A stretch of DNA of 64,000 bases from the NCBI GenBank assembly GCA_964350315.1, contig CAYGJD010000003.1:98205-162204 (forward strand), given 5' to 3'. Shown one piece after another: positions 34,703 through 43,564 of this stretch; position 1 is the first letter of the stretch; every line of letters starts with the position of its first letter. The notes under the pieces were generated by a model. The model had not been told where the DNA came from. It did not search any database and saw only the letters and a program-made list of their open reading frames with translations. This stretch comes from JAJZEO01 sp964350315. Its GTDB lineage: Bacteria; Chlamydiota; Chlamydiia; Chlamydiales; 2-12-FULL-49-11. The position numbers were made by a program, and so were the translations under genes.

Positions 34703-36043
34703 ATGAAAAATTTCGCCTCAACTTGGAAAAAAGTTTCATCTATTTCCGAGGATAGGTGTTTAATTCTTACGCTGACTGGCGGAAGTGGTCACATTCAAGC
34801 AGCTCATGCAAAAAAAGCAGAACTCACCAGGAACCATTCGCATGTAAAGATATACAGTGCTGATGTGATGACGGATTGGCTTGGTCCAAAAACTGGGAAT
34901 TTCTTCACGGGCAAATGGAATCGAGCACAGCGAAGAGGCGATCTAATTTCTCTTGAATTTTATACGCTAGGTCAACGTTTCGTTGATTCAATGCTATGGA
35001 TTCCACTTTTTATTTCGGCATTGCGATTCCTAAGTGTAAATAAAATCAGTTGGATCATCGATACGCAGAATATGGGAATGGGCCCTATTATTAAAGCTAT
35101 TCGCCTTATTCACTACCTTTCAGGAAGAAAAATATCTTACGAAAAAATCATCACTGACCTACCGACAAAAAGAGCGACCCATTTCTTTGGTCCAGTTAGT
35201 CGATTATCTAAAAAAGATCGCACATATATTACACTTGTTACAACAAAGCCCCTTCTAGAAACTAACGATACAGAAGAGGCTTTCTGGAAAGAAAGTTGTA
35301 AATTGCCTATCAGCCGCGTTCGTTACGAAAACCTCCCCTTACGACCTTCATTTAAAAAATTCTCCTCTTTAGATCGTTCTCTTCCGCTAGATTTAGATTT
35401 TCAAGTTGCCAATCAAAAAGAGTTCTCTTTGATTGAAAAAGCCCTTTCATTTGGTTCTCTAAAGCCAACTAAAACAAGCAAAGGAATAAAACTCACGATC
35501 TCTCCAAAGGATAAAGTTTCAGTCCTCATGCTTGGTGCAAATCCACATGCAGAAGCTATTCTTGAATATATCAAGCACTTCATCTCTATCATTAAAGAGA
35601 AGCACTATATAAATCGTAAAGACCACCTCTTTGTCTTTTGCATGGAATCCCATAGCGATAAACAATCACTACTGACACAAATCATTCAACTGATCGAGTC
35701 AACAACCAATTTCCCCTCTTCTTTAACCATTGTCCCCCTTTCCTACCAAAATGATGAGATCATTGCCCCTTTATATCATAGAAGCGATGCCACATTTACA
35801 AGATCGGGAGGCCTTACATCGATGGAAATTCTCAGTGCCTGCCAAGGCCACGTTTGGGTCCACAAAGGAACCCCTCCAAGGAGATTGCCTAAGATCTTCC
35901 TTAGATGTAAAACGATCCGAGAAGGAATGCCCCCATGGGAAAAAGGGAATGCAGACTACCTCAAGGCAAAAAAAGGGGCCTTATTTATCACCCCAGATTC
36001 TTTCTTAAGCCTCTCTAGCTCCTATTTCGAAGAGCAGCTCTAA
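34703..36043 (+). CDS. GT-B glycosyltransferase-like protein (MurG/MGDG synthase-like)
   Basis: The 446-residue protein has TLTGGSGHIQAA at residues ~24-35, which resembles the glycine-rich N-terminal loop of GT28 enzymes such as MurG and MGDG synthases. Near residue 350-375 there is DATFTRSGGLTSMEILSA, matching the sugar-nucleotide site motif (S/TGG). No signal peptide. Substrates are not known; a lipid or host-directed sugar transfer is possible. ATG 34703 is preceded by AGGG. It is 37 bases after rho and ends in a hairpin (36052-36106), so it may be the last gene of that operon. The family call is from motif spacing. Confidence 0.62.
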   Translation: MKNFASTWKKVSSISEDRCLILTLTGGSGHIQAAHAKKAELTRNHSHVKIYSADVMTDWLGPKTGNFFTGKWNRAQRRGDLISLEFYTLGQRFVDSMLWIPLFISALRFLSVNKISWIIDTQNMGMGPIIKAIRLIHYLSGRKISYEKIITDLPTKRATHFFGPVSRLSKKDRTYITLVTTKPLLETNDTEEAFWKESCKLPISRVRYENLPLRPSFKKFSSLDRSLPLDLDFQVANQKEFSLIEKALSFGSLKPTKTSKGIKLTISPKDKVSVLMLGANPHAEAILEYIKHFISIIKEKHYINRKDHLFVFCMESHSDKQSLLTQIIQLIESTTNFPSSLTIVPLSYQNDEIIAPLYHRSDATFTRSGGLTSMEILSACQGHVWVHKGTPPRRLPKIFLRCKTIREGMPPWEKGNADYLKAKKGALFITPDSFLSLSSSYFEEQL

Positions 36044-36051
36044 TTTAAACT

Positions 36052-36106
36052 AAAACCTTGATAAATAGCCTATTTTTTGAAGAAAAATGCCTATTTTAAG
36101 GTTTTT
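36052..36106 (+). terminator. candidate terminator after the glycosyltransferase-like gene
   Basis: AAAACCTT at 36052-36059 pairs with AAGGTTTT near 36098-36105, with further AAATAG/CTATTT pairing inside and a T tract at the end. It is a fairly long, imperfect hairpin, so this is a moderate call. Confidence 0.5.
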
Positions 36107-36196
36107 CTCTGTTAATCAGGATAATAGATTGAATTTTATTTATACATTCTTTATAATTAGATCCATAATATTAATATAACAAACCATAGGTTAATT

Positions 36197-37753
36197 ATGG
36201 CTATCGCACTTTTTCCAGCAATCCTTCGCCCTGCTTTTACAGGCGCTTTCACTCAAAGACATGTTTTTGAAAACCATACTAGACAAGCTATTCGCAGACA
36301 ATTTTCCGACGATCAAAGCTCTGTTCTTGCTAGATGCCGTTTGGAACAACAAATGATTAATCAAGAAACAAGAGATTATTCTCGTATGATGGCAAATCCT
36401 GGACCTGATCTTGTAACAAGAGGCATAAGAAGAGTTTCAAGTTTTTTTTCGAACCTTATTGGGGGACCAATAGCAATGGTAGCTCAATCTCTTTTTCCAT
36501 CTCAAAATAACCTTGTTCACACAGATGAAGATGTTGTCATTATCCCAGGATCTACAGGATGTTTAGGAAAACAGCTAACTTTAAGAGCTATTCAAGAAGG
36601 AAAAACTGTTGTTGCGCTAACAAGAAACGCAGTAAAAGCCCGTGAAATTTTTGGTGACCACCCTAATTTAATGATTTTTGAGATTAGTGAAGCTGCTAGC
36701 CAAGACGAAGCTGGTGTTAAAGATGCATTTAGTCAACTCTTTCAGGGAAGACACTTCAACTCAATTTCTATTATCAATACTATCGGTGGAACAACACCAC
36801 ATATTGGACCTCCAGACAGCGAACAGGTTCTAAGTCACATAAATATTGATCGGCCTATGGCGCTATTAGAAGGAATACTTGAAGCAAGTGAAGGTCATGC
36901 AAATAGACAATCTCTTGTGAATTTTTCTTCTTACGCAGTATCTATTGTGAATGAAAAAGGAAGCAATTGTGTCTATACAAGAGTACGTCGCACAGCTGAG
37001 CAAGCAATTTCACAATTAGGCATTCAATTTGGCGCAACAGTTACTCATCTGCGCATAGGTATTGTGTTGAACCCGTTTCTATTTGATGAAAAAACAAATC
37101 AATGGGTGCTTGATAATGGCTACAGTTTTTCTCCTGAGAATTGGGCAAAATCACCATTTTGCGTTCTATTAGGTAGTGGAAATCAAATCATACAGCCTGT
37201 TGTTTCAACAGACCTTTGCGCTGCTGCATTAAATGCAACACATCGCGACTTTGGCCCTGAAGTTATGGCTATTGATGCTGTAGGAAGTGATAGAATTGCG
37301 CAAGATGCATTTATGACATACTTTAGAAATGATGATCAAACAACAGTGCTTATCCATGTTCCTGAAAACGTAGGGAGATCTTTAGCTGGATTACTTGCAT
37401 CGGGTCGTTTTCAACCCTATGGAGCAAACATCATAGCAACTCTTGATCAACCCGATGCCGAAATTTTAGACGGAACAAACTTTGAACGCTTACTAGGCCA
37501 TACCCCAACTACTATGGATGATCTATACCTAAGAAATGAAGTTACAGAATTTTCTCATCCTGGCTCACCAGTAGGGGATTATTTGAAACAAATCCCGCAA
37601 GCGATTTTACAAAATCCAAAGCAAGCGCTTAGATGTTTAAATGAAGTGCTACGCTCTCTTGCTATGCTTGAATTTGGAGTCGTCGTTCTCACCCCTCCAA
37701 GAAGCGTTGAAGAAGAAGCACAAAGAAGAATTGAAATGATTGAGGCATACTAA
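36197..37753 (+). CDS. NAD(P)-binding SDR-like protein with ~110-residue N-terminal extension
   Basis: The 518-residue protein has a Rossmann fold beginning VVIIPGSTGCLGKQLTLRA at about residue 112, followed by SSYAVSI and an atypical-SDR or NmrA-like central region. It could bind NAD(P)H; the normal Tyr-x3-Lys pair cannot be placed with confidence (CVYTRVRRTAEQ lies where YxxxK is expected, without the Lys). The first ~110 residues are basic and have a short hydrophobic stretch (GGPIAMVAQSLF). The C-terminal ~100 residues are unlike SDR proteins. The region before it is very AT-rich. Secretion to a host cell is conceivable but not supported by a clear signal. Confidence 0.6.
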   Translation: MAIALFPAILRPAFTGAFTQRHVFENHTRQAIRRQFSDDQSSVLARCRLEQQMINQETRDYSRMMANPGPDLVTRGIRRVSSFFSNLIGGPIAMVAQSLFPSQNNLVHTDEDVVIIPGSTGCLGKQLTLRAIQEGKTVVALTRNAVKAREIFGDHPNLMIFEISEAASQDEAGVKDAFSQLFQGRHFNSISIINTIGGTTPHIGPPDSEQVLSHINIDRPMALLEGILEASEGHANRQSLVNFSSYAVSIVNEKGSNCVYTRVRRTAEQAISQLGIQFGATVTHLRIGIVLNPFLFDEKTNQWVLDNGYSFSPENWAKSPFCVLLGSGNQIIQPVVSTDLCAAALNATHRDFGPEVMAIDAVGSDRIAQDAFMTYFRNDDQTTVLIHVPENVGRSLAGLLASGRFQPYGANIIATLDQPDAEILDGTNFERLLGHTPTTMDDLYLRNEVTEFSHPGSPVGDYLKQIPQAILQNPKQALRCLNEVLRSLAMLEFGVVVLTPPRSVEEEAQRRIEMIEAY

Positions 37754-37784
37754 AAAATCCTCTTTCATAAGTTCCTAAAAACAC

Positions 37785-37816
37785 AAAAGGCAAGCTTTTA
37801 ATAAAGCTTGCCTTTT
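37785..37816. terminator. bidirectional Rho-independent terminator
   Basis: AAAAGGCAAGCTTT (37785-37798) and AAAGCTTGCCTTTT (37803-37816) form a perfect 14-bp stem with a 4-base loop. T tracts follow on both strands. It serves the convergent genes at 36197-37753 and 37843-38013. Confidence 0.88.
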
Positions 37817-37842
37817 CTTATAAATTGAATAGCTTGTATTTC

Positions 37843-38013
37843 TTATTTGCTGTCTTGTGCTTTTGCTATTTGATTTCTTACAAATTCACTTAAATTCTCT
37901 GCGTAAACTCTCTTTGCATCGGTAGAAACGGTCGTCGTAAATTTTTTTCGTTGATCATCATGTGTTTCTTGTACCTGTGGTTGTACCGCTGTACTTCCTT
38001 TAACTGTTTCCAT
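37843..38013 (-). CDS. small hypothetical protein
   Basis: This 56-residue protein starts at ATG 38013 after a strong GGAGGGGG ribosome-binding site. The earlier in-frame ATG at 38058 is not supported. It has a Thr/Gln/Lys-rich, hydrophilic sequence (METVKGSTAVQPQVQETHDD) and a helical end (VRNQIAKAQDSK). It has no recognisable domain. The clean ribosome-binding site and the perfect terminator after it support a real gene. Confidence 0.6.
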   Translation of the reverse strand: METVKGSTAVQPQVQETHDDQRKKFTTTVSTDAKRVYAENLSEFVRNQIAKAQDSK

Positions 38014-38258
38014 ATCCCCCTCCAAAAATCTAAATGTTTGATTGGCCCTTTTTCTCATAGAAAGAATTTTTTTAGGCTTTTAAAATCTGATGAAGTAAAA
38101 GCCGCTCTTTCAACCCACAAGTATATCACAATTATAAAGTTTTCGTCAAGATCAACGAGGGCAGATTTATCAAACCTTGCTTTTTCAAGAGATTTTTTCT
38201 CGTATAGAAAAAAAATTTTTCGTATATTATTACTTTTAATGATCTTAAGGAGAATTTT

Positions 38259-38726
38259 ATGCATCAAAATCTTGTTATATTTTATTTAATATTCCCTTTT
38301 TTTTGTTTTGGATCCCCCCTTTCCTTTGACTTACCTGATGATCAAAAAGAGGTCCTTGAAAATATTATTACCCACTTCTACAACGATTCTTCAGAAGAGC
38401 TCATGAATCAAACAGAGATTTTAATGCCCCAATTAATGTCTGTGTTTGAAACTTCTCCACTTGAACTCGTTGGTTTTATTTTAAATGATGCAACTTTAAG
38501 AATGCAAATGAGCCAAGGATTAAGAGATCCAGCAAAGGGAGCTCTTTTTATTCAGGGATTTGGTTTTAGAATGATGCAAGAAATTCCAAAAGAATCATTC
38601 GATGATGATTTAGAATACTTTTGTAAAAGCTATAACTTAAACACTAAAGTCATGAAAAATTTCATCGAAAAAAATGATTGGAATCGTTTCATTCTATATT
38701 CATTCAAAGGGAGCTTAAAACTATGA
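38259..38726 (+). CDS. secreted protein of a three-member paralog family, member A
   Basis: The 155-residue protein has a Sec-type signal peptide (MHQNLVIFYLIFPFFCFGS) and a helical domain. A region reading SPLELVGFILNDATLRMQM, through an FCKSYNL-like section and a final NDWNRFILYSF, aligns with the two following genes. No function recognised. AAGGAG stands before ATG 38259. Its TGA overlaps the next start (ATGA). Of the three, A is the most divergent; it lacks the Lys-Trp-x2-Phe element of B and C. Confidence 0.75.
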   Translation: MHQNLVIFYLIFPFFCFGSPLSFDLPDDQKEVLENIITHFYNDSSEELMNQTEILMPQLMSVFETSPLELVGFILNDATLRMQMSQGLRDPAKGALFIQGFGFRMMQEIPKESFDDDLEYFCKSYNLNTKVMKNFIEKNDWNRFILYSFKGSLKL

Positions 38727-39175
38727 AACACTTTATTTCTATAATCCTTACACTATTCATTTTTACAAATGTTCATGCAGAGTGGGATCCAACGAAACTA
38801 CAAAGTTGGGAAAAAGAAGCTATTTCAGATATTTTCACTTCCATGGCAGAGAAAAGTGTTCCTGCTCTTATTTTTGACACCTTTCGACTGACAAGATTAG
38901 GAGATAGTATTGAACATGTTCCCCCCCTACAATTTATCGGATATTTAATGACTGATGCCTACTTAAAAGATTGTATTCGAAGCATTTCTCATAGTTATTT
39001 TAAATGGCCCCCTTTCCTAGAAGGAATTCAAAATAATATGGAAAAGGAAATAAATAAAGGAACTCTCTTTTCTGATTTACCATTCTTTGCTAAGCTGGTG
39101 GGAGGTGATTTAGAAAAATTGACGTACTATTCTAAGCACCGTAAATGGGATGAATTCGTTAAATCACTTTTATAA
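38723..39175 (+). CDS. secreted protein of a three-member paralog family, member B
   Basis: The 150-residue protein starts at ATG 38723 (overlap ATGA with member A). It has a signal peptide (MKHFISIILTLFIFTNVHA) and the family domain: PPLQFIGYLMTDAYLK, FKWPPFLEGI, DLPFFAKLVGGDLEKL and HRKWDEFVKSLL. Alignment with member C is good over about 85 residues, so the genes arose by duplication. It has no enzyme motif. All three would be exported to the periplasm or beyond. Confidence 0.75.
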   Translation: MKHFISIILTLFIFTNVHAEWDPTKLQSWEKEAISDIFTSMAEKSVPALIFDTFRLTRLGDSIEHVPPLQFIGYLMTDAYLKDCIRSISHSYFKWPPFLEGIQNNMEKEINKGTLFSDLPFFAKLVGGDLEKLTYYSKHRKWDEFVKSLL

Positions 39176-39185
39176 GGAATATGAA

Positions 39186-40034
39186 ATGAAAAAAAAATCA
39201 ATTTACTCTTTAGTGGTAGCCTCTTTTGTTATTTCTAGCACACTTGTTGCAGAAGACGTTAAAGCAGACAACAAAGACCAATCAACACAGCCGAGCACAA
39301 AGAAAGAACAAGCAGCTTCACAATCAGTTACAAAAAGCGACCCAATCGCTCAGACTTCTCCTAAAAAAGAGGTTGCAGTTCAACCTGAAGCAAAGAAAGA
39401 ACAACCTGCCCCATCTGCTGTAAAAAGCAGTCCAGCACCCCAAGCTTCTGCTAAAAAAGAAATAGCAGCTCAGCCTGACACAAAGAAAGAACAGCTCGCT
39501 TCAGAAGTTATAAAAAATGCTCCAAAAGCTCACCCAGTAGCAAAAAAAGAAATCCCGGCACAACCTGATACAAAGAAAAAACAATCAACAACTCGTGCTG
39601 AGAAAAAAACCACACAAACTCAATTAACTTCTAGTAATTTCAAGATTGAAGTTACACAAGAGCATGCTGTAATTATCGATGAGATTATTACAACAATGGG
39701 AAACAGCAGCGTTATTGGCCTTGGATTTAAGAGAGGTCACCTGCACGCTTTAGGAAAAAAAATTGATGGTATTGGTTCTCTTCAATTTTTAGGGTATATC
39801 TTTTCGCAAGAGAAATTGAAAAAGCACATGATTAATATTCGTAAGAGCTCAATGAAGTGGAATGGCTTCATGGATGGGATTAAGCCAGGACTGAATAAAA
39901 TTGAAGAAACAAAAGAGTTATATGTTGATCTTCCTGGTTTTGCAAGCACTCTAAAAGTTGCAACAGATCCTTTAGTGAAAAAAGCAGAAGAACGTGATTG
40001 GAATGGTTTTGTATCTTATCTTGTAAAAAACTAA
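39186..40034 (+). CDS. secreted protein of a three-member paralog family, member C, with Lys/Ala/Pro/Gln repeats
   Basis: This 282-residue protein starts at ATG 39186 with AAGGAA nearby and a signal peptide (about residues 1-22). Residues about 28-140 are low complexity with about three copies of a ~34-residue unit resembling TKKEQ...KKE.A.QPDT. Then comes the family domain: GSLQFLGYIFSQEKL, MKWNGFMDGIKPGL, DLPGFASTL and RDWNGFVSYLV. It is like B with a flexible spacer inserted after the signal peptide, as in proteins that span the periplasm or envelope. The basic, Pro-rich repeat could bind peptidoglycan or nucleic acid; this is inference. Its end overlaps the convergent gene by four bases. 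Confidence 0.75.
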   Translation: MKKKSIYSLVVASFVISSTLVAEDVKADNKDQSTQPSTKKEQAASQSVTKSDPIAQTSPKKEVAVQPEAKKEQPAPSAVKSSPAPQASAKKEIAAQPDTKKEQLASEVIKNAPKAHPVAKKEIPAQPDTKKKQSTTRAEKKTTQTQLTSSNFKIEVTQEHAVIIDEIITTMGNSSVIGLGFKRGHLHALGKKIDGIGSLQFLGYIFSQEKLKKHMINIRKSSMKWNGFMDGIKPGLNKIEETKELYVDLPGFASTLKVATDPLVKKAEERDWNGFVSYLVKN

Positions 40035-40483
40035 TCGACTTTTGCGCCTAAATTTTTTAGCGCAATTGTAATCTCTTCTGAAAGACCGGCGGCTCCTTTA
40101 AAGTTTGCATCCTTTGCTTTAACATCTATAAGGGAGGCGCCGTCAAAGTTTGCTTCACGAGCATCTGCACCTCTCATGTCTGCCCCTCTTAAATCTACTT
40201 TTGTGAAATTTGCATGACTAATGTTTGCTCCTCGAAGGTCTACATCTATCATCGATGCTCCTTCAAAATTCGCTCCTGTTAGTAATGTATCAGAAAAATT
40301 TGATTTGTTGAGGATTGTTTCACTAAAGTCTGCTTCAACAAGGCGTTGCCCTGAAAAATCTCCATTTTCCATATTAAGGTGACGAAAGATTTTTCTTACA
40401 TGCTGCTTTTCGCCTTGATTGCAACTTGTAAGAGCAGCTACTATAGCAACAAGAAAAAAAACTTTGAGCAAATACTGGTTCAT
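40031..40483 (-). CDS. pentapeptide-repeat lipoprotein
   Basis: A lipoprotein signal peptide ends in LTSC with Cys21 as the lipidated residue. Residues ~40-130 contain about 15 pentapeptide repeats of the A(D/N)LxX type (for example ADFSET, ANFEGA, DLRGAD), which fold as a right-handed beta helix. Function in this family is varied and mostly unknown; anchoring to an envelope membrane is expected. ATG 40483 abuts the ATG of the poly(A)/CCA gene on the other strand (CATATG), so promoters must lie inside the opposite genes. Confidence 0.85.
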   Translation of the reverse strand: MNQYLLKVFFLVAIVAALTSCNQGEKQHVRKIFRHLNMENGDFSGQRLVEADFSETILNKSNFSDTLLTGANFEGASMIDVDLRGANISHANFTKVDLRGADMRGADAREANFDGASLIDVKAKDANFKGAAGLSEEITIALKNLGAKVD

Positions 40484-41662
40484 ATGACTCCTTATACCAC
40501 AGCAAAAAATGTTGTCCAGAAAATCTCACAAAATGGCTACATCGCCTATTTTGCGGGGGGATTTGTTCGTGACAAAATCCTTGATCACCCATCAGATGAT
40601 ATTGATATTGCAACAGATGCTCCAGTAAGCGAAATTGTAAAAATTTTTGATAAAACAATTCCTGTGGGCATTAATTTTGGGATTGTTATTGTCGTTGAAG
40701 ATGGACATCACTTTGAAGTTGCTTCCTTTCGAAAAGAGAGTGGCTATAAAGATGGCCGCCGACCAGACCACGTAGAAAGGGCAACTCCAGAAGAGGATGC
40801 TCAAAGACGCGACTTCACGATCAATGGAATGTTTTTTGATCCTATTTCAAACCAACTTTATGACTATGTTTCTGGAAAAGAAGATTTAAAGAAAAAAATC
40901 ATTCGCGCTATTGGTGATCCTCATGAAAGATTTATGGAAGATAGACTTCGCATGATTCGCGCGGTTCGTTATGCTGCACGTTTCCATTTTTCCATCGAAC
41001 AAAAAACAATCGATGCAATAATTGCACATGCAGATTCCCTTTTTCCCGCAGTGGCAATCGAACGTGTTGTACAAGAATTTAAAAAAATGGCTGCTTTTGC
41101 AAATTTTTCTCTCGCACTTGTTAAATTACACAAGTATCGTTTGCTGGAACAAATTTTTCCTTCTCTTGCCTCTTTAACAACTGAGGAAATCGAAGAAAGA
41201 TTAAAACACCTCCCCCAGTTCCCCAAAGATGCTCCTCTTATCTCAAAGCTTCTTGAACTCTTTGACGAGATTCCGCCTAAAATCTGCGATCAATTAAAAC
41301 TCTCCAACGAAGAAAGAAAATACATCGAAGAATATGTCTTATGGGAAGATAGCAGCTCTTTTGATGATTATGAACTTGTCGGGATGTATGCAAAACCGCA
41401 CGCTCTAACTTGTCTTGAAATATTGACCCTAAAGAAAAAAGATCCTGACTTCAAAGCGTTTCACCAAGAAAAAATGAAACTTCATCAAAGTGCAATTGAT
41501 CGAATGCGTAAAGGAATCACAATTGTTGTCTCATCTCATCTTATCGAAAGAGGCGTCAAACCAGGCATTCAATTAGGCATTTTACTAAAAGATGCAGAGA
41601 AAATTGCAATAAATCATCACCTTGAAAAACCAGAAGAAATCTTAAAACTCCTGCCCCTGTAA
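40484..41662 (+). CDS. poly(A) polymerase / CCA tRNA nucleotidyltransferase family protein
   Basis: The class II nucleotidyltransferase signature is clear: YFAGGFVRDKILDHPSDDID gives the GG...R and DxD motif, RRDFTINGM follows, then GDPHERFMEDRLRMIRAVRYAARF. Family members add CCA to tRNA or poly(A) tails to RNA. Distinguishing the two needs a phylogeny. The 392-residue protein begins at ATG 40484, where the family similarity begins; the frame is open further upstream in the lipoprotein gene. No strong ribosome-binding site is seen. C. trachomatis has pcnB-type genes of this kind. Confidence 0.88.
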   Translation: MTPYTTAKNVVQKISQNGYIAYFAGGFVRDKILDHPSDDIDIATDAPVSEIVKIFDKTIPVGINFGIVIVVEDGHHFEVASFRKESGYKDGRRPDHVERATPEEDAQRRDFTINGMFFDPISNQLYDYVSGKEDLKKKIIRAIGDPHERFMEDRLRMIRAVRYAARFHFSIEQKTIDAIIAHADSLFPAVAIERVVQEFKKMAAFANFSLALVKLHKYRLLEQIFPSLASLTTEEIEERLKHLPQFPKDAPLISKLLELFDEIPPKICDQLKLSNEERKYIEEYVLWEDSSSFDDYELVGMYAKPHALTCLEILTLKKKDPDFKAFHQEKMKLHQSAIDRMRKGITIVVSSHLIERGVKPGIQLGILLKDAEKIAINHHLEKPEEILKLLPL

Positions 41663-41675
41663 ATAAAGTAATGCC

Positions 41676-42650
41676 TTAATTTAAGCAGTTTTTTTGATCT
41701 CCACTTGATGGAGGAGCGATTTCCATTACCGCTTTAACCATGCTTTGTTGGTAGCATGAAAACTCACAATAAACTGGATTCATCTCCTCTAGCCATTCAG
41801 TAATTCCTTGTTTTGAGGCAACTTTTATTGCACCACTAGCAATATACTGATTCCATGTGCTTGAAAGCCCAAGCATAAAAGCTTCAAAGGAATTCCAATC
41901 TTCCCCCATATAAGAAAAGCAATCAAATGCTTTATCTCCTATTTCATTGATTGCATTAGCTCCAACAGCATCGCAAAGAGATGCGCAATACATGGAAGGC
42001 TCAACACCCGCTAATACTTGCCAATCAGGATCTAGTCCTACTACTATCTCAGCCCACTCATAAAGTGTCAAAAAAGCCCCAATTCTTAAATCTGCATCGA
42101 TTAAGTCTTGATAAATAGGCAATCCCAAATAGGGCTTGCAAGCAGGATTGATCACTCCCATTGACACCTGTGGGGGAGCAAATGTTGTAGATAATGCTTT
42201 ATAGTATGCATTCTGTAGAGCATTCAGCCTTACAGGAACATCTTTCATTTCTTGAAGCCACTCGGGAATTGGAAGCGCTTGCGTGCTCCTAGTTGGAGCA
42301 ACTGTTTGAATATACAACTTAAGAAGGGGCAAAAAAGATTTAAATTTTACGATAAAATTGCCCCAATCATCTGTAATTTGATAACTATCAATATTTTTAA
42401 TCACAGATTTCAATGAATTAACAAAGGCCACATTTCCTGCCAATTGCCTTTTAGCATGATAAGTATCATTTTTGGGATAAACTCCAGGCCTAATGTAAGT
42501 AACCATGCTCCATCGATAATAGTATACATATGCAATACAATTCTGAGGGTCTCCCTTTTCACAAGTGTATAAACTATCTCCAATGCATGAAAACCCATTC
42601 ATCACCCGAGTAACATCACTTATCTGTTGGTCTGTTAACCTTTTTCTCAT
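41676..42650 (-). CDS. tandem array protein T4 (unrecognised family)
   Basis: This is the last of four tandem paralogs (about 305-324 residues). It has the common N terminus MRKRLTDQQISDVTRVMNG, FSCIGDS, LQNAYYKALSTTFA, YLGLPIYQDLIDADLRIGAF and the C-terminal NPVYCEFSCYQQS and VMEIAPPSSGDQK. The end differs from the others (NCLN) because the reading frame continues past the point where the other copies overlap the next start. Cys residues are conserved. It has no signal peptide or catalytic motif. It is mostly helical. It overlaps the gene before it as ATGA. Function unknown. Confidence 0.75.
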   Translation of the reverse strand: MRKRLTDQQISDVTRVMNGFSCIGDSLYTCEKGDPQNCIAYVYYYRWSMVTYIRPGVYPKNDTYHAKRQLAGNVAFVNSLKSVIKNIDSYQITDDWGNFIVKFKSFLPLLKLYIQTVAPTRSTQALPIPEWLQEMKDVPVRLNALQNAYYKALSTTFAPPQVSMGVINPACKPYLGLPIYQDLIDADLRIGAFLTLYEWAEIVVGLDPDWQVLAGVEPSMYCASLCDAVGANAINEIGDKAFDCFSYMGEDWNSFEAFMLGLSSTWNQYIASGAIKVASKQGITEWLEEMNPVYCEFSCYQQSMVKAVMEIAPPSSGDQKNCLN

Positions 42651-43564
42651 TTTTTTTGATCTCCACTTGATGGAGGAGCGATTTCCATTACCGCTTTAAC
42701 CATGCTTTGTTGGTAGCATGAAAACTCACAATAAATTGGATTCATCTGCACTAGCCATTCAGTAAGATCTGGTTGTGTAAAGGATTCTGTTGCGCCACTA
42801 GTAACATACTCATTCCATGTACTTGAAAGTGACAACATAAAGGATTCAAATGAATTCCAATCTTCCCCCATATAAGAAAAGCAATCAAACGCCTTATCTT
42901 TTATTTCCTTCATTGCAACAGCACCACCTACATCGCTAATAGATGCGCTATACATGAAAGGCATAGCATATGCTACACGTTGCCAACCAGGAGACAATCC
43001 CGATAGTGTCTCAGCCCATTCATAAAGTGTCATAAAAACCCCAATTCTTAAATCTGTATCGATTAAGTCTTGATAAAGAGGCAATCCTAAATAGGGCTTG
43101 CAAGAATCATCGATCTTTCCCATTGGTACTTGTGGAGAAGCAAATGTTGTAGATAAGGCTTTATAGTATGCATTCTGAAGAGCATTCAACACCTGAGACA
43201 CAGGTTCCATTTGTACAAGCCAATAGTCAATTCCACCTGGTGTTGCCCCCAATAACACAGTTGGGATTTGAATATACAAAGTAAGATATGGCAAAAAAAG
43301 TTCAAACTTTTGTACAAAATCGCTCCAATCATGTGTGATTTTATAACTATCAATATTTTTAATCACAGAGTTCAATGAATTAATAAAGGCTACATTTTCT
43401 GTGTAGCCAGTGAGGCTAGTAATATACCATGCTGCATAGTCTGTACATTGAGCCTGAACTCCCTCTTCACCTTGACAAAAATAAATACTATCCCCAATGC
43501 ATGAAAACCCATTCATAACCCTGGTGAGATCGCTTATCTGTGCGTCTGTTAACCTTTTTCTCAT
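42647..43564 (-). CDS. tandem array protein T3 (unrecognised family)
   Basis: A 305-residue paralog of its neighbours. It starts MRKRLTDAQISDLTRVMNG and ends SSGDQKK, with the 4-base ATGA overlap at each side. It lacks the longer variable segment after FSCIGDS found in T2 and T4; its variable part carries YFCQGEEGVQAQCTDYAAWY. The central block (LQNAYYKALSTTFASPQVPM, LGLPLYQDLIDTDLRIG) is nearly constant between copies. Variable and constant regions alternate, which suggests either gene conversion or selection for diversity. Confidence 0.75.
   Translation of the reverse strand: MRKRLTDAQISDLTRVMNGFSCIGDSIYFCQGEEGVQAQCTDYAAWYITSLTGYTENVAFINSLNSVIKNIDSYKITHDWSDFVQKFELFLPYLTLYIQIPTVLLGATPGGIDYWLVQMEPVSQVLNALQNAYYKALSTTFASPQVPMGKIDDSCKPYLGLPLYQDLIDTDLRIGVFMTLYEWAETLSGLSPGWQRVAYAMPFMYSASISDVGGAVAMKEIKDKAFDCFSYMGEDWNSFESFMLSLSSTWNEYVTSGATESFTQPDLTEWLVQMNPIYCEFSCYQQSMVKAVMEIAPPSSGDQKK

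Noticed and set aside
38055..38267. 70-codon minus-strand frame upstream of the secreted family
   Set aside because: No ribosome-binding site, composition is like non-coding AT-rich DNA, and it overlaps the control region and start of the gene at 38259.
40379..40483. N-terminal extension of the poly(A)/CCA polymerase
   Set aside because: Family similarity begins after ATG 40484, and the extension is the reverse of the lipoprotein gene.
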